Source of the DNA: Niveibacterium terrae
Lineage (GTDB): Bacteria > Pseudomonadota > Gammaproteobacteria > Burkholderiales > Rhodocyclaceae
Direction: 5' to 3'
DNA: 64,000 bases
NCBI RefSeq assembly: GCF_048213115.1
Contig: NZ_CP172404.1
Location: 1,302,001-1,366,000, forward strand
How positions within the stretch are numbered: the stretch's first letter is position 1; the number at the start of each line of letters is the position of its first letter. Under the pieces are notes generated by a model that was given only the letters and a program-made list of their open reading frames with translations, was not told where the DNA came from and did no database searches. A program made the translations under genes and the position numbers. Below are positions 43,754 to 52,436 of the stretch, piece after piece.

Positions 43754-44635
43754 ATGGAAACCAGTTCGCAGCGCGTTACCGAGTCGATTGCGGCACCGGG
43801 CCGGGATCGCGCGATCGGCGCGATCCTGATCGATGCCGGTCGTCTGAGCGCCGAGGGGGCGGAAAAGATCCTGCGCGAGCAGAAGGCGCACGGACTGCGC
43901 TTCGGAGACGCGGCGATCGCGCTGGGTCTGCTCAAACAGGCCGACATCGATTTCGCGCTGAACCGTCAGTTCGAATACCCCGTTCTGCACGCCGGGGACG
44001 AATCGGTCAGCGAAGAGCTGATCGCGGCCTTCAAGCCCTCCTCGGCGATCGTCGAGCAGTTGCGCGCGCTGCGCAGCCAGCTGATGGTGCGCGGAATTGG
44101 CGATGCGCTGACGCGCTCGCTCGCCGTTGTCAGTGCCGAGAAGGGAGAAGGGCGTTCGTTCATTGCCGCGAACCTCGCGGTCGTGTTTTCCCAATTGGGC
44201 GAGAGGACGCTGCTGATCGACGCCGACCTGAGGCGTCCCCGACAGCACGAGCTGTTCAAGCTCGACCCGCGCTCATCAGGTCTTTCCAGTCTTCTGTCCG
44301 GACGGGCCGGCTCAGAAGCGATAGTCCGTATTCCGTCCCTGGTGGGTTTGTCGGTGCTGCCGGCCGGCGCCGTGCCGCCCAATCCTCAGGAACTGCTCGC
44401 TCGGGCCCAGTTTTCCAGGCTGCTGGACGAGGCAGGCAAAAGTTTCGATGTGATCATCATCGATACGCCGTCAGCCGCATCATCGGCGGATTCGTCCATC
44501 GTAGCCGCGCGTTCGGGGGCGGCCCTGCTGTTGGCTCGCCAGGATTTCACTCCCGCTCCGGCCTTGCTGGCCCTGAAGGGAAGTCTTGCCGCTTCGAGCG
44601 TCAAACTCGTCGGCGCCGTCCTCAACAACTTCTGA
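43754..44635 (+). CDS. epsG: EpsG chain-length-determinant ATPase/kinase homologue
   Basis: The 293-residue product has an N-terminal MshEN/GspE-like region (about residues 20-80: GAILIDAGRLSAEGAEKILREQKAHGLRFGDAAIALGLL) and then a BY-kinase-type P-loop domain. Walker A is AEKGEGRS at residues 129-135 (Arg where most kinases have Lys), Walker A' is LLIDADLRRPRQ at 153-164, and Walker B lies in VIIIDTPSA. The C-terminus ends VGAVLNNF with no tyrosine cluster, so auto-phosphorylation of the Wzc type is not evident. It pairs with EpsF. The gene follows a terminator-like hairpin and precedes the exosortase by 12 bases. Confidence 0.9.
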   Translation: METSSQRVTESIAAPGRDRAIGAILIDAGRLSAEGAEKILREQKAHGLRFGDAAIALGLLKQADIDFALNRQFEYPVLHAGDESVSEELIAAFKPSSAIVEQLRALRSQLMVRGIGDALTRSLAVVSAEKGEGRSFIAANLAVVFSQLGERTLLIDADLRRPRQHELFKLDPRSSGLSSLLSGRAGSEAIVRIPSLVGLSVLPAGAVPPNPQELLARAQFSRLLDEAGKSFDVIIIDTPSAASSADSSIVAARSGAALLLARQDFTPAPALLALKGSLAASSVKLVGAVLNNF

Positions 44636-44647
44636 GCCCGTCCATCG

Positions 44648-45535
44648 ATGACCACCGCCGCGAACGCTCCCACGCGCCAGTCCTGTCTGCCCTGGCTGAT
44701 CGTGCTCGGCGGTTTGCTGGTCATGTACGGGCCGAGCTTTTTCGATCTGTTCCGTGGCCTGTGGAGTTCGTCTGAGCAGGGGCATGGCCCGATCGTGCTC
44801 GGTATCTCCGTGTGGCTGCTCTACCGCGCCTGGCCGGAGGTTTCGAAGCCGGATGCCCTTCGTCCTTGCCCGGCCATCGCCTGGCCACTGATCGCATCGG
44901 GCGCGCTCTGCTATGTGCTGGGCCGCTCCCAGGACATTCTGATCTTTGAGGTCGGTTCGCTGATTCCCACTCTGGCGGGGCTTGTCCTGCTGTTCGGTGG
45001 CGTTCGGCAACTCCGGACGATCTGGTTTGCGCTGTTCTTCATGCTCTTCATGATTCCGCTGCCCGGAGCCCTCGTCGATGCCTTGACCCAACCGATGAAG
45101 CTCGCGGTCTCCCACGTCGCCGAGCAGGTGCTGTTTGCGCTGGACTACCCGATCGCGCGCACCGGCGTGATGCTGCAGATCGGCCCCTATCAGCTGCTGG
45201 TTGCCGATGCCTGTGCGGGGCTGCACACGCTCTTCACGCTTGAATCGCTGGGCCTGCTCTACCTGAACCTGGTCCGGCACAGCTCCCTCTTTCGCAACAC
45301 CGCGCTGGCGATCCTGATCGTGCCGATCAGCTTCTGTGCGAACGTGATCCGGGTCATCGTGCTGACTCTGGTTACCTATCACTTTGGCGACGAGGCAGGG
45401 CAGGGGTTTCTGCACGGCTTTGCCGGCATGGTGCTGTTTATCAGCGCGCTGCTGCTGATCGTCGGAGTGGACTCTCTGCTCAGGCTGAGTTGTTCGCGCC
45501 GCCCCTCGCTCAATTCATCCGCCGATGCCGAATAG
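44648..45535 (+). CDS. xrtB: Exosortase B
   Basis: The 295-residue integral membrane transpeptidase-like enzyme has eight or so helices and the exosortase catalytic residues Cys189 (VADACAGLHTLFTLESLG), Arg235 (NVIRVIVLTLVTYHFGD) and His256 (GFLHGFAGMVL). The family opening LVMYGPSFFDLFRGLWSSSEQGHGPIVL is typical of the XrtB subgroup. It should cut PEP-CTERM proteins at the inner-membrane face. The gene lies between epsG and epsI, the usual arrangement for exosortase B, and the co-encoded PEP-CTERM protein is the obvious substrate. Its stop overlaps an upstream in-frame start of epsI. Confidence 0.95.
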   Translation: MTTAANAPTRQSCLPWLIVLGGLLVMYGPSFFDLFRGLWSSSEQGHGPIVLGISVWLLYRAWPEVSKPDALRPCPAIAWPLIASGALCYVLGRSQDILIFEVGSLIPTLAGLVLLFGGVRQLRTIWFALFFMLFMIPLPGALVDALTQPMKLAVSHVAEQVLFALDYPIARTGVMLQIGPYQLLVADACAGLHTLFTLESLGLLYLNLVRHSSLFRNTALAILIVPISFCANVIRVIVLTLVTYHFGDEAGQGFLHGFAGMVLFISALLLIVGVDSLLRLSCSRRPSLNSSADAE

Positions 45536-45551
45536 ACTTGTCCGGGGTGCC

Positions 45552-46232
45552 ATGAGCGTTGAACTGAAAAGGGCTCTGCTTGCCTGTCTCGTGATGCTGT
45601 GTTCCGCGGCCCTTGCATTCGGTCTGACGCCTCGCGATCATCTGGCCGATCATCAGCCCCTCGGCTCAATAGAGAAAATCATTCCCCGCTCATTTGGAGC
45701 GTGGCGTCTAGATCAGCGCATCGAGGCAATTCCCAGCGTCAGCGTTTCCCGTGAGCTGTCCGTTCTGTACAGTCAGACGCTTACCAGGGCCTATGTTCGT
45801 GCCGATGGATACCGCGTGATGCTGTCGATCGCCTATGGTGGCGACCAGACACGGGAGTTGCAGGTTCACAGGCCTGAAGTCTGCTACGCGGCTCAGGGAT
45901 TCAGGATCGGCAAGCTTCAGAAGGCCTGGCTCGGCGCCGCTGGCCAAGCTCTTCCCGTCATGAGGTTGCAGACCGAACTGGGAGCCCGGAAAGAGCCTGT
46001 GACCTACTGGGTTCGCATTGGAGAGAAAGTTGTTCGGGGAAATGTCGAACAGGGAATCGCACGGCTGACTTACGGACTGCATGGGCAAATCCCGGATGGG
46101 CTTTTGTTTCGGGTCTCTTCGATAGATGGCAATCCGGATCTTGCCTATCGGGTTCAGCAGGAGTTCGTCAAAAGCCTTTTTGATTCGCTGTCGCCTGAGC
46201 AGCGCCGGATGTTCGCCGGGGGCAAGCGATGA
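45552..46232 (+). CDS. epsI: EpsI family protein (exosortase-associated)
   Basis: The 226-residue product has one N-terminal hydrophobic anchor (LLACLVMLCSAALAFGL) and matches EpsI proteins that are fused to or adjacent to exosortases. The conserved motif VHRPEVCYAAQGF (H-x-P-E-x-C) lies near residue 115, where a cysteine protein-processing role has been suggested. The rest contains MLSIAYGGDQTRELQ and PVTYWVRIGEKVVRGNVEQGI. ATG 45552 is chosen; an ATG at 45525 would overlap xrtB and add nine residues. It follows xrtB by 16 bases and overlaps the next glycosyltransferase by four. Confidence 0.93.
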   Translation: MSVELKRALLACLVMLCSAALAFGLTPRDHLADHQPLGSIEKIIPRSFGAWRLDQRIEAIPSVSVSRELSVLYSQTLTRAYVRADGYRVMLSIAYGGDQTRELQVHRPEVCYAAQGFRIGKLQKAWLGAAGQALPVMRLQTELGARKEPVTYWVRIGEKVVRGNVEQGIARLTYGLHGQIPDGLLFRVSSIDGNPDLAYRVQQEFVKSLFDSLSPEQRRMFAGGKR

Positions 46233-47242
46233 AGCCGGTCGCCTCGCAGCCCGGGGCCGGACACGATCCGCAGGTTTCCGGTGACCCCGCTCCGCGCGTT
46301 TCGGTCATCGTGGTCAACTACAATGGTCTGGGCTTTCTTGCCGATTGTATCGACTCGATCGAGCGCGCTTTTGAACAGCTGAGCTTTGAAATCGTCGTTG
46401 TGGACAATGCGTCCTGCGACGGAAGCCAGCAGTGGTTGCGCGAGCGCGCGGACATCGTCTATCTGGAATCCCCGGAGAATCTCGGCTTCACTGGAGGGAA
46501 TAACCTTGGGGCGCTTCACGCACGCGCCGAGAAGCTCCTTTTTATCAACAATGACACACGGGTCGAGAGCCGCCTCGATGGTCTGATCGATCTTCTCGAC
46601 GATCCCACTGTGGGGATTGCAGGGTGCCGCCTGCTCTATGGTGATGGGCGCCAGCAGTTCTCTATCGGTTTCGATCACACCCCGATCAGGATCTTCCTGT
46701 CCTGGCTGGGGCTGGAACGCTTTCATCGCATGCCCAGCCTGTTTCGTCGGCAGGAGACCGACCCGTCCGTGTACCGGCAGGCCAAGCGCGATTGCCAATG
46801 GGTCTCGGGTGCCTGTTTTGCGATTCGCGCCGATGTCTGGCGCAGGCTTGAGGGCTTTGATACGCGTTTCTTCATGTACTGCGAAGATGTGGACCTGTGC
46901 CTGAGAATCCGCCAGTTCGGATTGCGCGTGGTGTATTCACCTCAAGCGCGGGTGACCCATTTCGAAGGGGCGGGGAAGAGCTGGGTTGGCCCGGCTGCGC
47001 TTCGTCGCAGCGCTTGCTCCTACCTGTTGTTCGTCCGGAAGCACTATGGGGCGTTTCGCGTGATCGCTCTTTCCCTGGCGCTGGGAAGCCTGTTCCTGAT
47101 CCGTGCGCTGGCCTTTGCGCTTGTCGCCTGCATCCGTCGCCCGGGTCTGGCGAGCTGGCGGGAAAAGGCCTCAGGATACCGTGATGTCGGCCTGATGCTG
47201 CTGACTTCGCTTGGCCGCGTTCGACCGGAGTGGAATCGCTGA
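46229..47242 (+). CDS. Family 2 glycosyltransferase
   Basis: The 337-residue product is a GT2 (GT-A fold) transferase of the rhamnosyltransferase-like kind. It has VSVIVVNYNGLGFLADCIDSIERAF at the N-terminus, VVDNASCDGSQQWL, the LFINNDTRVES metal/nucleotide motif and FMYCEDVDLCLRIRQFGLRVVYSPQARVTHFEG, the acceptor-side signature. A C-terminal hydrophobic stretch (VIALSLALGSLFLIRALAFALVACI) suggests membrane association. It probably adds a sugar to the lipid-linked repeat unit. It overlaps epsI by four bases and the Wzy-like gene by one base. Confidence 0.9.
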   Translation: MKPVASQPGAGHDPQVSGDPAPRVSVIVVNYNGLGFLADCIDSIERAFEQLSFEIVVVDNASCDGSQQWLRERADIVYLESPENLGFTGGNNLGALHARAEKLLFINNDTRVESRLDGLIDLLDDPTVGIAGCRLLYGDGRQQFSIGFDHTPIRIFLSWLGLERFHRMPSLFRRQETDPSVYRQAKRDCQWVSGACFAIRADVWRRLEGFDTRFFMYCEDVDLCLRIRQFGLRVVYSPQARVTHFEGAGKSWVGPAALRRSACSYLLFVRKHYGAFRVIALSLALGSLFLIRALAFALVACIRRPGLASWREKASGYRDVGLMLLTSLGRVRPEWNR

Positions 47243-48525
47243 TGCCCCGCGCGTTGCTCGGCTTGCTGGTGGTGTTGGCGCTGACCGTCGTGGGGGCCTT
47301 CGTCAAGAACGCAGGTGGCGTCGTGGGCCTGCCCAATGTCGTTCCTGTCGTTCGGGATCCGCTCCTGCTGGGGCTGGGCGTCTATGGCTTTTCCCGGCTC
47401 AGGTTGTTCGAGTCGCGGATCTGGCCCCTGCTGATCGGGCTGCTGGTCGCGTTTTCGTTCAGTTACATCATCTCTTCGATGGTCGAGGATCGCGTCGCGG
47501 TGGGGCTGTATTACATCCGCCTCTATCTTCTGCCGATGATCTTCTATCTCGGTCTGCTTGGTCTGGTCGAAGAGCGGCGAGCGTTCGAGTCCGGAGTCCT
47601 GCTGCGCGTCCTGCTCTGGTGGAACGCTCTGTTGTTTGTCTCCGCCGCAGCGCTCTACGCTCTGCTTCTGGCCTTGCCCTCGTTGCGCCCGAGTCTTTTT
47701 GGTCCTGATCTGCTGCCGACCGCCTGGTTCATCTCCGGAGGGCGGTGGATGAGAATGGGCCTGCCCGCAGCCAGTCCCAACAATCTCGGATTGTTCTTCG
47801 CGCTCAATGCCTTCGTATTCATCCGCTGTCTGTTGCAAGCTCCAGCGGATAGGAGGACTGTCGCTCTGGCGCTGATCCTGGCGCTGCTTGGACTCGTGTT
47901 GACCTTCTCACGCAGTTCCATGCTGGTGCTGTTTATCGGTGCGCCCCTGCTCGTGCTGCAGTCGGGAGGTATCAGCTTTTCCCGGTTGTTCCGGCTCCTG
48001 GCCGTTGTCACAGTTCTGCTGATTCTGGCTACCCTCTCCGGGATGATCGTCGATGCGATCAGCGATGGTTATGTGACGCGATGGTTGATCCTGAATCTCA
48101 GATTCCAGGATCCGTCGATGGTCGGGCATCTACGCAGCATCACGGATGCGGTCGAAAAGTTCGACGAGTACTGGCTCGCGGGCTATCCGCGAGGCACTGT
48201 CGGTCCGAAAGCTGTCATCTTTTCGGGGGTCGTCAACAATGTCGAGAACAGCCTCCTCGCCGTCTTCTTCGACATGGGGCTGATGATGGGCGGGCTGTAT
48301 GTGCTGATCGTCGCTCTGCTCGCCGGATGTGGATATCGCCATTCGTCCCAGTTGCCTCTTTTGATCAGTTTTCTGGCCCCGTGCATGCTTTTGCCCTATG
48401 TGTTCGAAGTGGATGTGCTGATCTATTTCGCCTTCATCTATATCCTGCTGGGCCAGGGTGATCCGGCGCGCGGTCTTGCCGGGCGGGCAGTTGCCGGCGA
48501 GCGACTTTCATCTCAGCGGAGCTGA
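47242..48525 (+). CDS. O-antigen ligase/polymerase-like (Wzy_C) membrane protein
   Basis: The 427-residue protein has about eleven hydrophobic helices and a large periplasmic loop in its second half, the layout of Wzy polymerases and O-antigen ligases. The segment RSSMLVLFIGAPLLVLQSGG and the loop containing MVGHLRSITDAVEKFDEYWLAGYPRGTVG are the most polar or conserved parts. In this operon it should polymerise the lipid-linked units. ATG 47242 is preferred over GTG 47230 because it overlaps the previous stop (TGATG). The exact family cannot be fixed without a profile search. Confidence 0.8.
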   Translation: MPRALLGLLVVLALTVVGAFVKNAGGVVGLPNVVPVVRDPLLLGLGVYGFSRLRLFESRIWPLLIGLLVAFSFSYIISSMVEDRVAVGLYYIRLYLLPMIFYLGLLGLVEERRAFESGVLLRVLLWWNALLFVSAAALYALLLALPSLRPSLFGPDLLPTAWFISGGRWMRMGLPAASPNNLGLFFALNAFVFIRCLLQAPADRRTVALALILALLGLVLTFSRSSMLVLFIGAPLLVLQSGGISFSRLFRLLAVVTVLLILATLSGMIVDAISDGYVTRWLILNLRFQDPSMVGHLRSITDAVEKFDEYWLAGYPRGTVGPKAVIFSGVVNNVENSLLAVFFDMGLMMGGLYVLIVALLAGCGYRHSSQLPLLISFLAPCMLLPYVFEVDVLIYFAFIYILLGQGDPARGLAGRAVAGERLSSQRS

Positions 48526-48526
48526 C

Positions 48527-49738
48527 ATGAGACTGCTTCTTATCTCTCCGTTCCCCTACGGAAAGACCTCGGGTCAGGGGGGCGCAACAATTTGCTTCAA
48601 TGCCCTGTCCGAACTCGCGAAAGACCATCAAGTGACGGTGCTGTGTTTCAGCTCGGGCAGCGACAGCGATTGTGCTGCCGAGCAGGAGATGAGGTCGGTC
48701 GCCTCCCGGGTCCTGACCGTCCCTCTGCGGGTCGGAAAGCTCCTGGTGCTCAGGGCCAAATTGCTGAGTTCTCTCGGGTTCGGGCCGGAGCAGGCCTACT
48801 ATTTTGGTTCTCCTCGTTTCTCATCGGCTCTGGAAAGGCAGCTTCAGCAGCTCCAGCCCGATCTCGTGATCTGTCAGTTCCCGCAGATGGCGCAGTTCCT
48901 GCCGAAGATGCACGGTTTTCCCGTCATTCAGGATGTCCAGGATGCCTTCTCCGTCTCGTGGTATCGCCGCTATCGCGCCGCTCGGGGCTGGGCCTCTCGG
49001 TGGTACGCCAGGCGGCAATGGTTGAACTGGATTGATTACGAGAGTCGATATTACCCACAGGCCAGCCAGTGCTGGACGCTCAGCGATCAGGACCGATTCG
49101 GTCTGACGGCATTCATCCCGGGACTCAAAACCGTGACGGTCGGTTTGCCACTGGTTCAGGACGTTGAGAAGAGCGCCGCGAGAGCCGAACGGCCGGTTGT
49201 GGGCTTCCTGGCTTCCTTCGGCCATATGCCCAATGTCGAGGGGCTGAGCTTTCTGCTCGAATGCATCGCTCCCGGGCTCAGCCGGGAGATTCCCGGACTC
49301 GAGTTCCTGATTGCGGGAAGGAATCCCCCTGAAGCGCTGGTCCGCGCAGCTCCGGCGAATGTCCGCTTCATCGGATTTGTCGATTCGCTTGCGGATTTCT
49401 ATGCGCAGTGCACGGTCGTCGTCGCGCCGCTTCTGTCCGGGGGCGGGGTCAAGATCAAGGTTGCGGAGGCGCTGAGCTATGGAAAGGCGGTTGTCACTAC
49501 CAGCGTCGGCGCGGAGGGAATGGAGCTTGAGGATGGGGTTCATGCCGCGATTTCGGACGTTCCTGGAGAGATGATTCAACGCCTCGCGGCCCTGCTTCGC
49601 TCTCCTGAGGCGAGAAAGAAGCTGGAGAGCGGGGCTCTGCTCCTCGCGCAAAGCGAGTTTTCCCGTTCAGCGTGGCGGCAGAAGTGCGGTGATTTGCTGA
49701 AAGGGCTGGGGCCTGATGCAAGTGGGGCGCATGTCTGA
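48527..49738 (+). CDS. GT4-family glycosyltransferase
   Basis: The 403-residue product has the GT-B fold of family 4/1 transferases. It opens MRLLLISPFPYGKTSGQGGATICFNALSELA and has the donor-binding signature VVAPLLSGGGVKIKVAEALSYGKAVVTTSVGAEGMELEDG, including the EALSYGKPVV-like E-x7-E region. It resembles the PEP-CTERM/exosortase-associated sugar transferases. ATG 48527 is one base after the polymerase stop. Its stop overlaps the start of the flippase fusion. The sugar and linkage are not predictable. Confidence 0.88.
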   Translation: MRLLLISPFPYGKTSGQGGATICFNALSELAKDHQVTVLCFSSGSDSDCAAEQEMRSVASRVLTVPLRVGKLLVLRAKLLSSLGFGPEQAYYFGSPRFSSALERQLQQLQPDLVICQFPQMAQFLPKMHGFPVIQDVQDAFSVSWYRRYRAARGWASRWYARRQWLNWIDYESRYYPQASQCWTLSDQDRFGLTAFIPGLKTVTVGLPLVQDVEKSAARAERPVVGFLASFGHMPNVEGLSFLLECIAPGLSREIPGLEFLIAGRNPPEALVRAAPANVRFIGFVDSLADFYAQCTVVVAPLLSGGGVKIKVAEALSYGKAVVTTSVGAEGMELEDGVHAAISDVPGEMIQRLAALLRSPEARKKLESGALLLAQSEFSRSAWRQKCGDLLKGLGPDASGAHV

Positions 49739-52436
49739 ACACAGCCGATTCGCTTCCGGTGTTCTCTGGTCCTACATTCAGGCCTGGGTGGCCAGAGGCA
49801 TCACCACAGCCAGCTTTCTGATCATCGGCCTGTTCATCGGCCCTCATGAGTTCGGCTTGTTCTCCCTGGTCGCCGCTCTGCTGATGTTCACGGAGATGGT
49901 TTGCGAGCAGTCCTTGTCGCAGGCGGTGGTTCAGATCGAGAAACTCAATGAGCCGCAGATGAATGCGGCCTTCTTTTCGGCGCTGTTGGCGGGCGTGGCG
50001 ATTTCGTCGGGACTTTTCCTGGGCTCGGAATTCCTGGCGCTCTGTTTCAAAGCGGATTCGCTGACGCCTCTGCTGAAGGTTTCGGCATTGTGTCCTTTGC
50101 TGATCGCCGTTGCGGCGGTGCCGACCGGGCTGCTGAAACGGGACCTGCGCTTCAAATGCCTTGCCCAGCGCACATTCCTGGCCAGCGGCTTGTCATCGGT
50201 CATCGGGATCGCTCTGGTTGTGCTGGGTTTTGGTGCTTTGGGGCTCGTTGTTCAGGCTGTTTTTTACTATGCGATCAGTGCCGGCGTGCTATGGAAAAAC
50301 TGTTCATGGCGGCCCGGGGCTCGCCTTCCCTCTCTTCAGGAGGGAGCGAAGGTGCTGCGTCAGTCCGCGGCAAACCTCAGCAACAAACTGCTCGATTTCT
50401 CTGAAACCCGCGGTGTCGAAATGCTGGTGGGGGCCGTGGCAGGGGTTCAGGCGCTTGGGCTTTTTGCCTTCGCAAACAAGATTGCCCAGACGGCTTTTCA
50501 GGTTTTTTCGTCTCCGATTCTCGACGTGATATTTTCCGGTGTCGCGCGCAATGGGCGCGGAGAGGCGGAAGAAACTCTCCGATTCGGGCAGCTGGTCATC
50601 GCGACATTTCCGGCTGCGGCCTTGTTTGGTTTGGCCTGTGCGGGTCCGGATCTGCTGTCGGCGGTGTACGGAACCCGCTGGCAGGGGGCCGCCTATCCTC
50701 TTTCCGTGCTGTGTGCGGCGTTTCTCCTGCGCTCGTTTCTGTATGTGTTCGGAACCACCTTGCTTGCGCTGCGGGCATCCATCCCGGCGGTGATCATTGC
50801 CGCAGTGCGTACATCGGTTGCTGTCGGGGTTGCTGCTCTTGCTCTGCACTCCGGTCTGGGGGCGCCGGGGGCTGCCTGGGGCTATCTTGCCGGTGCCGTG
50901 CTTGTGGCTCCGGTCTCTTCGTTTTTCATTTTCAAAGTTACCCAGATGTCGTTGAAGACCTTGCTCCGTATTCCGCTCAAGGTAATGCTGGTGGCTGGCC
51001 TGTCGGCCGTCCTGTTCCTGCTCCTGAGAAAAAGCGGCCCCGATGCTCCGTGGTTCGGGCTGTTTTGCTCAGCGCTGAGTACGCTGGTGTTCCTGCTCGG
51101 CGTGATGATGCTGAACGCTGGCGTTCTGGCCCAGTCCCTCCGCCATGCCGCAGTGGGCGAGCGGGTTTCCCGGCTGCTCAGACCCGTCCATGTTTGCGCA
51201 GTCCGGATGCTTGATCTGCGCGAACGCATGCGCCTTTGCTGGTTCTTTGGCCTGATCCGCTTTTCGGTATTCTGCGGAAAGTGTCTTGCCAGGAAGATAG
51301 CGAGAACAAAGATCCTGATAGTTCCTGGGGATACGATGGAATTGTCCGGATCTCTGGGAGATCAGGTTCTGATGCTTGGCCTGAAATCCATGATCCAGTG
51401 GGACTGCGCCGTAGTGGTGGTTGACGAGCGATGCAGTTCAGAACACAGGTTTCTGAAGTTTCGTTGTCTGCACGCCTGGTCAGGGATTTTGGCTGGCTGG
51501 AAGCTGGGGCGTGAAGCCGCTGCATGCCAATCGCTTTTCGTCATCGGCGCCGATGTGATGGACGGCTATTACTCTCCTGGGGTGAGCCGCCAACGCATCA
51601 TGCTGGCCAATGCCTTTTCCCGTGCGGGAGTCAGTTGTTCCATCATGGGGTTCAGCTTCAACGAAAGACCGCATTCCGATGTGATTCGTGAATTTCGTTG
51701 CCTTCCTCCGGATGTGCGTATCTGCTTGAGGGATCCTGTTTCCCTCGAACGGTTTGAAAGGATCGTCGGCCGCTCTGGCGTTTTGGTTGCCGATCTCGCC
51801 TTCCTGGCCGAGGAAGCGGGAGGTGCTGATGTGGCCAGGCGGGTAGCTCTGTGGGCCGAATCCCAGCGTCGCGAAGACCGGAAGCTTCTCGGTGTGAATG
51901 TCAATCCCCAGGTGGTGGCCCATTTGCCTTGTGGCACGGAGGAGGGGATCGCCGACAGTGTGGCGAAGTGCTGCAAGCGATTGCTCGGGGAGAAGGTCAG
52001 TGTCGTTCTCATTCCTCACGATTTTCGTCCTGGCTGCGCCGACCTGCGGGTCATGGAAATGGTATGGAGAAGCCTGGAGCAAGACGCAGATGGGCATGCG
52101 CTGTTGCTGTCCGACCCTTTCTCCGGCCAGGAGATCAAGTCCGCGTGTCGTAGCCTCGATCTTGTCCTCAGTGCGCGCATGCATCTGGCGATTGGCGCGT
52201 TGTCCGTTTCAACTCCGGTGTGTGGAATTCAGTATCAGGGCAAATTCGAGGGTTTGTTCCGGCATTTCAATCTGGGGAATGATGTATTCATTTCTCCGGA
52301 GGATGCGATGGAATCTGTTCGCTTGCATGCGTTCATTGTGGGATGTCTGAACAGATGCGATGTTTTGCGCAAACAGGTGGACGACCGCTTGCCCGAGGTT
52401 CGGAAGCTGGCCGCCCTCAATCGGGGTGAGGCATGA
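49731..52436 (+). CDS. Wzx-like flippase fused to a polysaccharide pyruvyl-transferase domain
   Basis: One uninterrupted 901-residue frame has two parts. Residues about 1-480 are an oligosaccharide flippase of the MATE/Wzx kind, with about twelve to fourteen helices (SGVLWSYIQAWVARGITTASFLIIGLFIGPHEFGLFSLVAA; LKRDLRFKCLAQRTFLASGLSSVIGIALV). After a linker with basic and cysteine-rich character, residues about 527-880 match the polysaccharide pyruvyl-transferase family (CsaB/WcaK). Evidence is SGSLGDQVLMLGLKSMIQ (near residue 537), ICLRDPVSLERF, and SARMHLAIGALSVSTPVCGIQYQGKFEGLF near 814-840. The protein could couple flipping and pyruvyl decoration of the repeat unit. ATG 49731 overlaps the previous stop; ATG 49716 is possible. 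Confidence 0.85.
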   Translation: MSEHSRFASGVLWSYIQAWVARGITTASFLIIGLFIGPHEFGLFSLVAALLMFTEMVCEQSLSQAVVQIEKLNEPQMNAAFFSALLAGVAISSGLFLGSEFLALCFKADSLTPLLKVSALCPLLIAVAAVPTGLLKRDLRFKCLAQRTFLASGLSSVIGIALVVLGFGALGLVVQAVFYYAISAGVLWKNCSWRPGARLPSLQEGAKVLRQSAANLSNKLLDFSETRGVEMLVGAVAGVQALGLFAFANKIAQTAFQVFSSPILDVIFSGVARNGRGEAEETLRFGQLVIATFPAAALFGLACAGPDLLSAVYGTRWQGAAYPLSVLCAAFLLRSFLYVFGTTLLALRASIPAVIIAAVRTSVAVGVAALALHSGLGAPGAAWGYLAGAVLVAPVSSFFIFKVTQMSLKTLLRIPLKVMLVAGLSAVLFLLLRKSGPDAPWFGLFCSALSTLVFLLGVMMLNAGVLAQSLRHAAVGERVSRLLRPVHVCAVRMLDLRERMRLCWFFGLIRFSVFCGKCLARKIARTKILIVPGDTMELSGSLGDQVLMLGLKSMIQWDCAVVVVDERCSSEHRFLKFRCLHAWSGILAGWKLGREAAACQSLFVIGADVMDGYYSPGVSRQRIMLANAFSRAGVSCSIMGFSFNERPHSDVIREFRCLPPDVRICLRDPVSLERFERIVGRSGVLVADLAFLAEEAGGADVARRVALWAESQRREDRKLLGVNVNPQVVAHLPCGTEEGIADSVAKCCKRLLGEKVSVVLIPHDFRPGCADLRVMEMVWRSLEQDADGHALLLSDPFSGQEIKSACRSLDLVLSARMHLAIGALSVSTPVCGIQYQGKFEGLFRHFNLGNDVFISPEDAMESVRLHAFIVGCLNRCDVLRKQVDDRLPEVRKLAALNRGEA

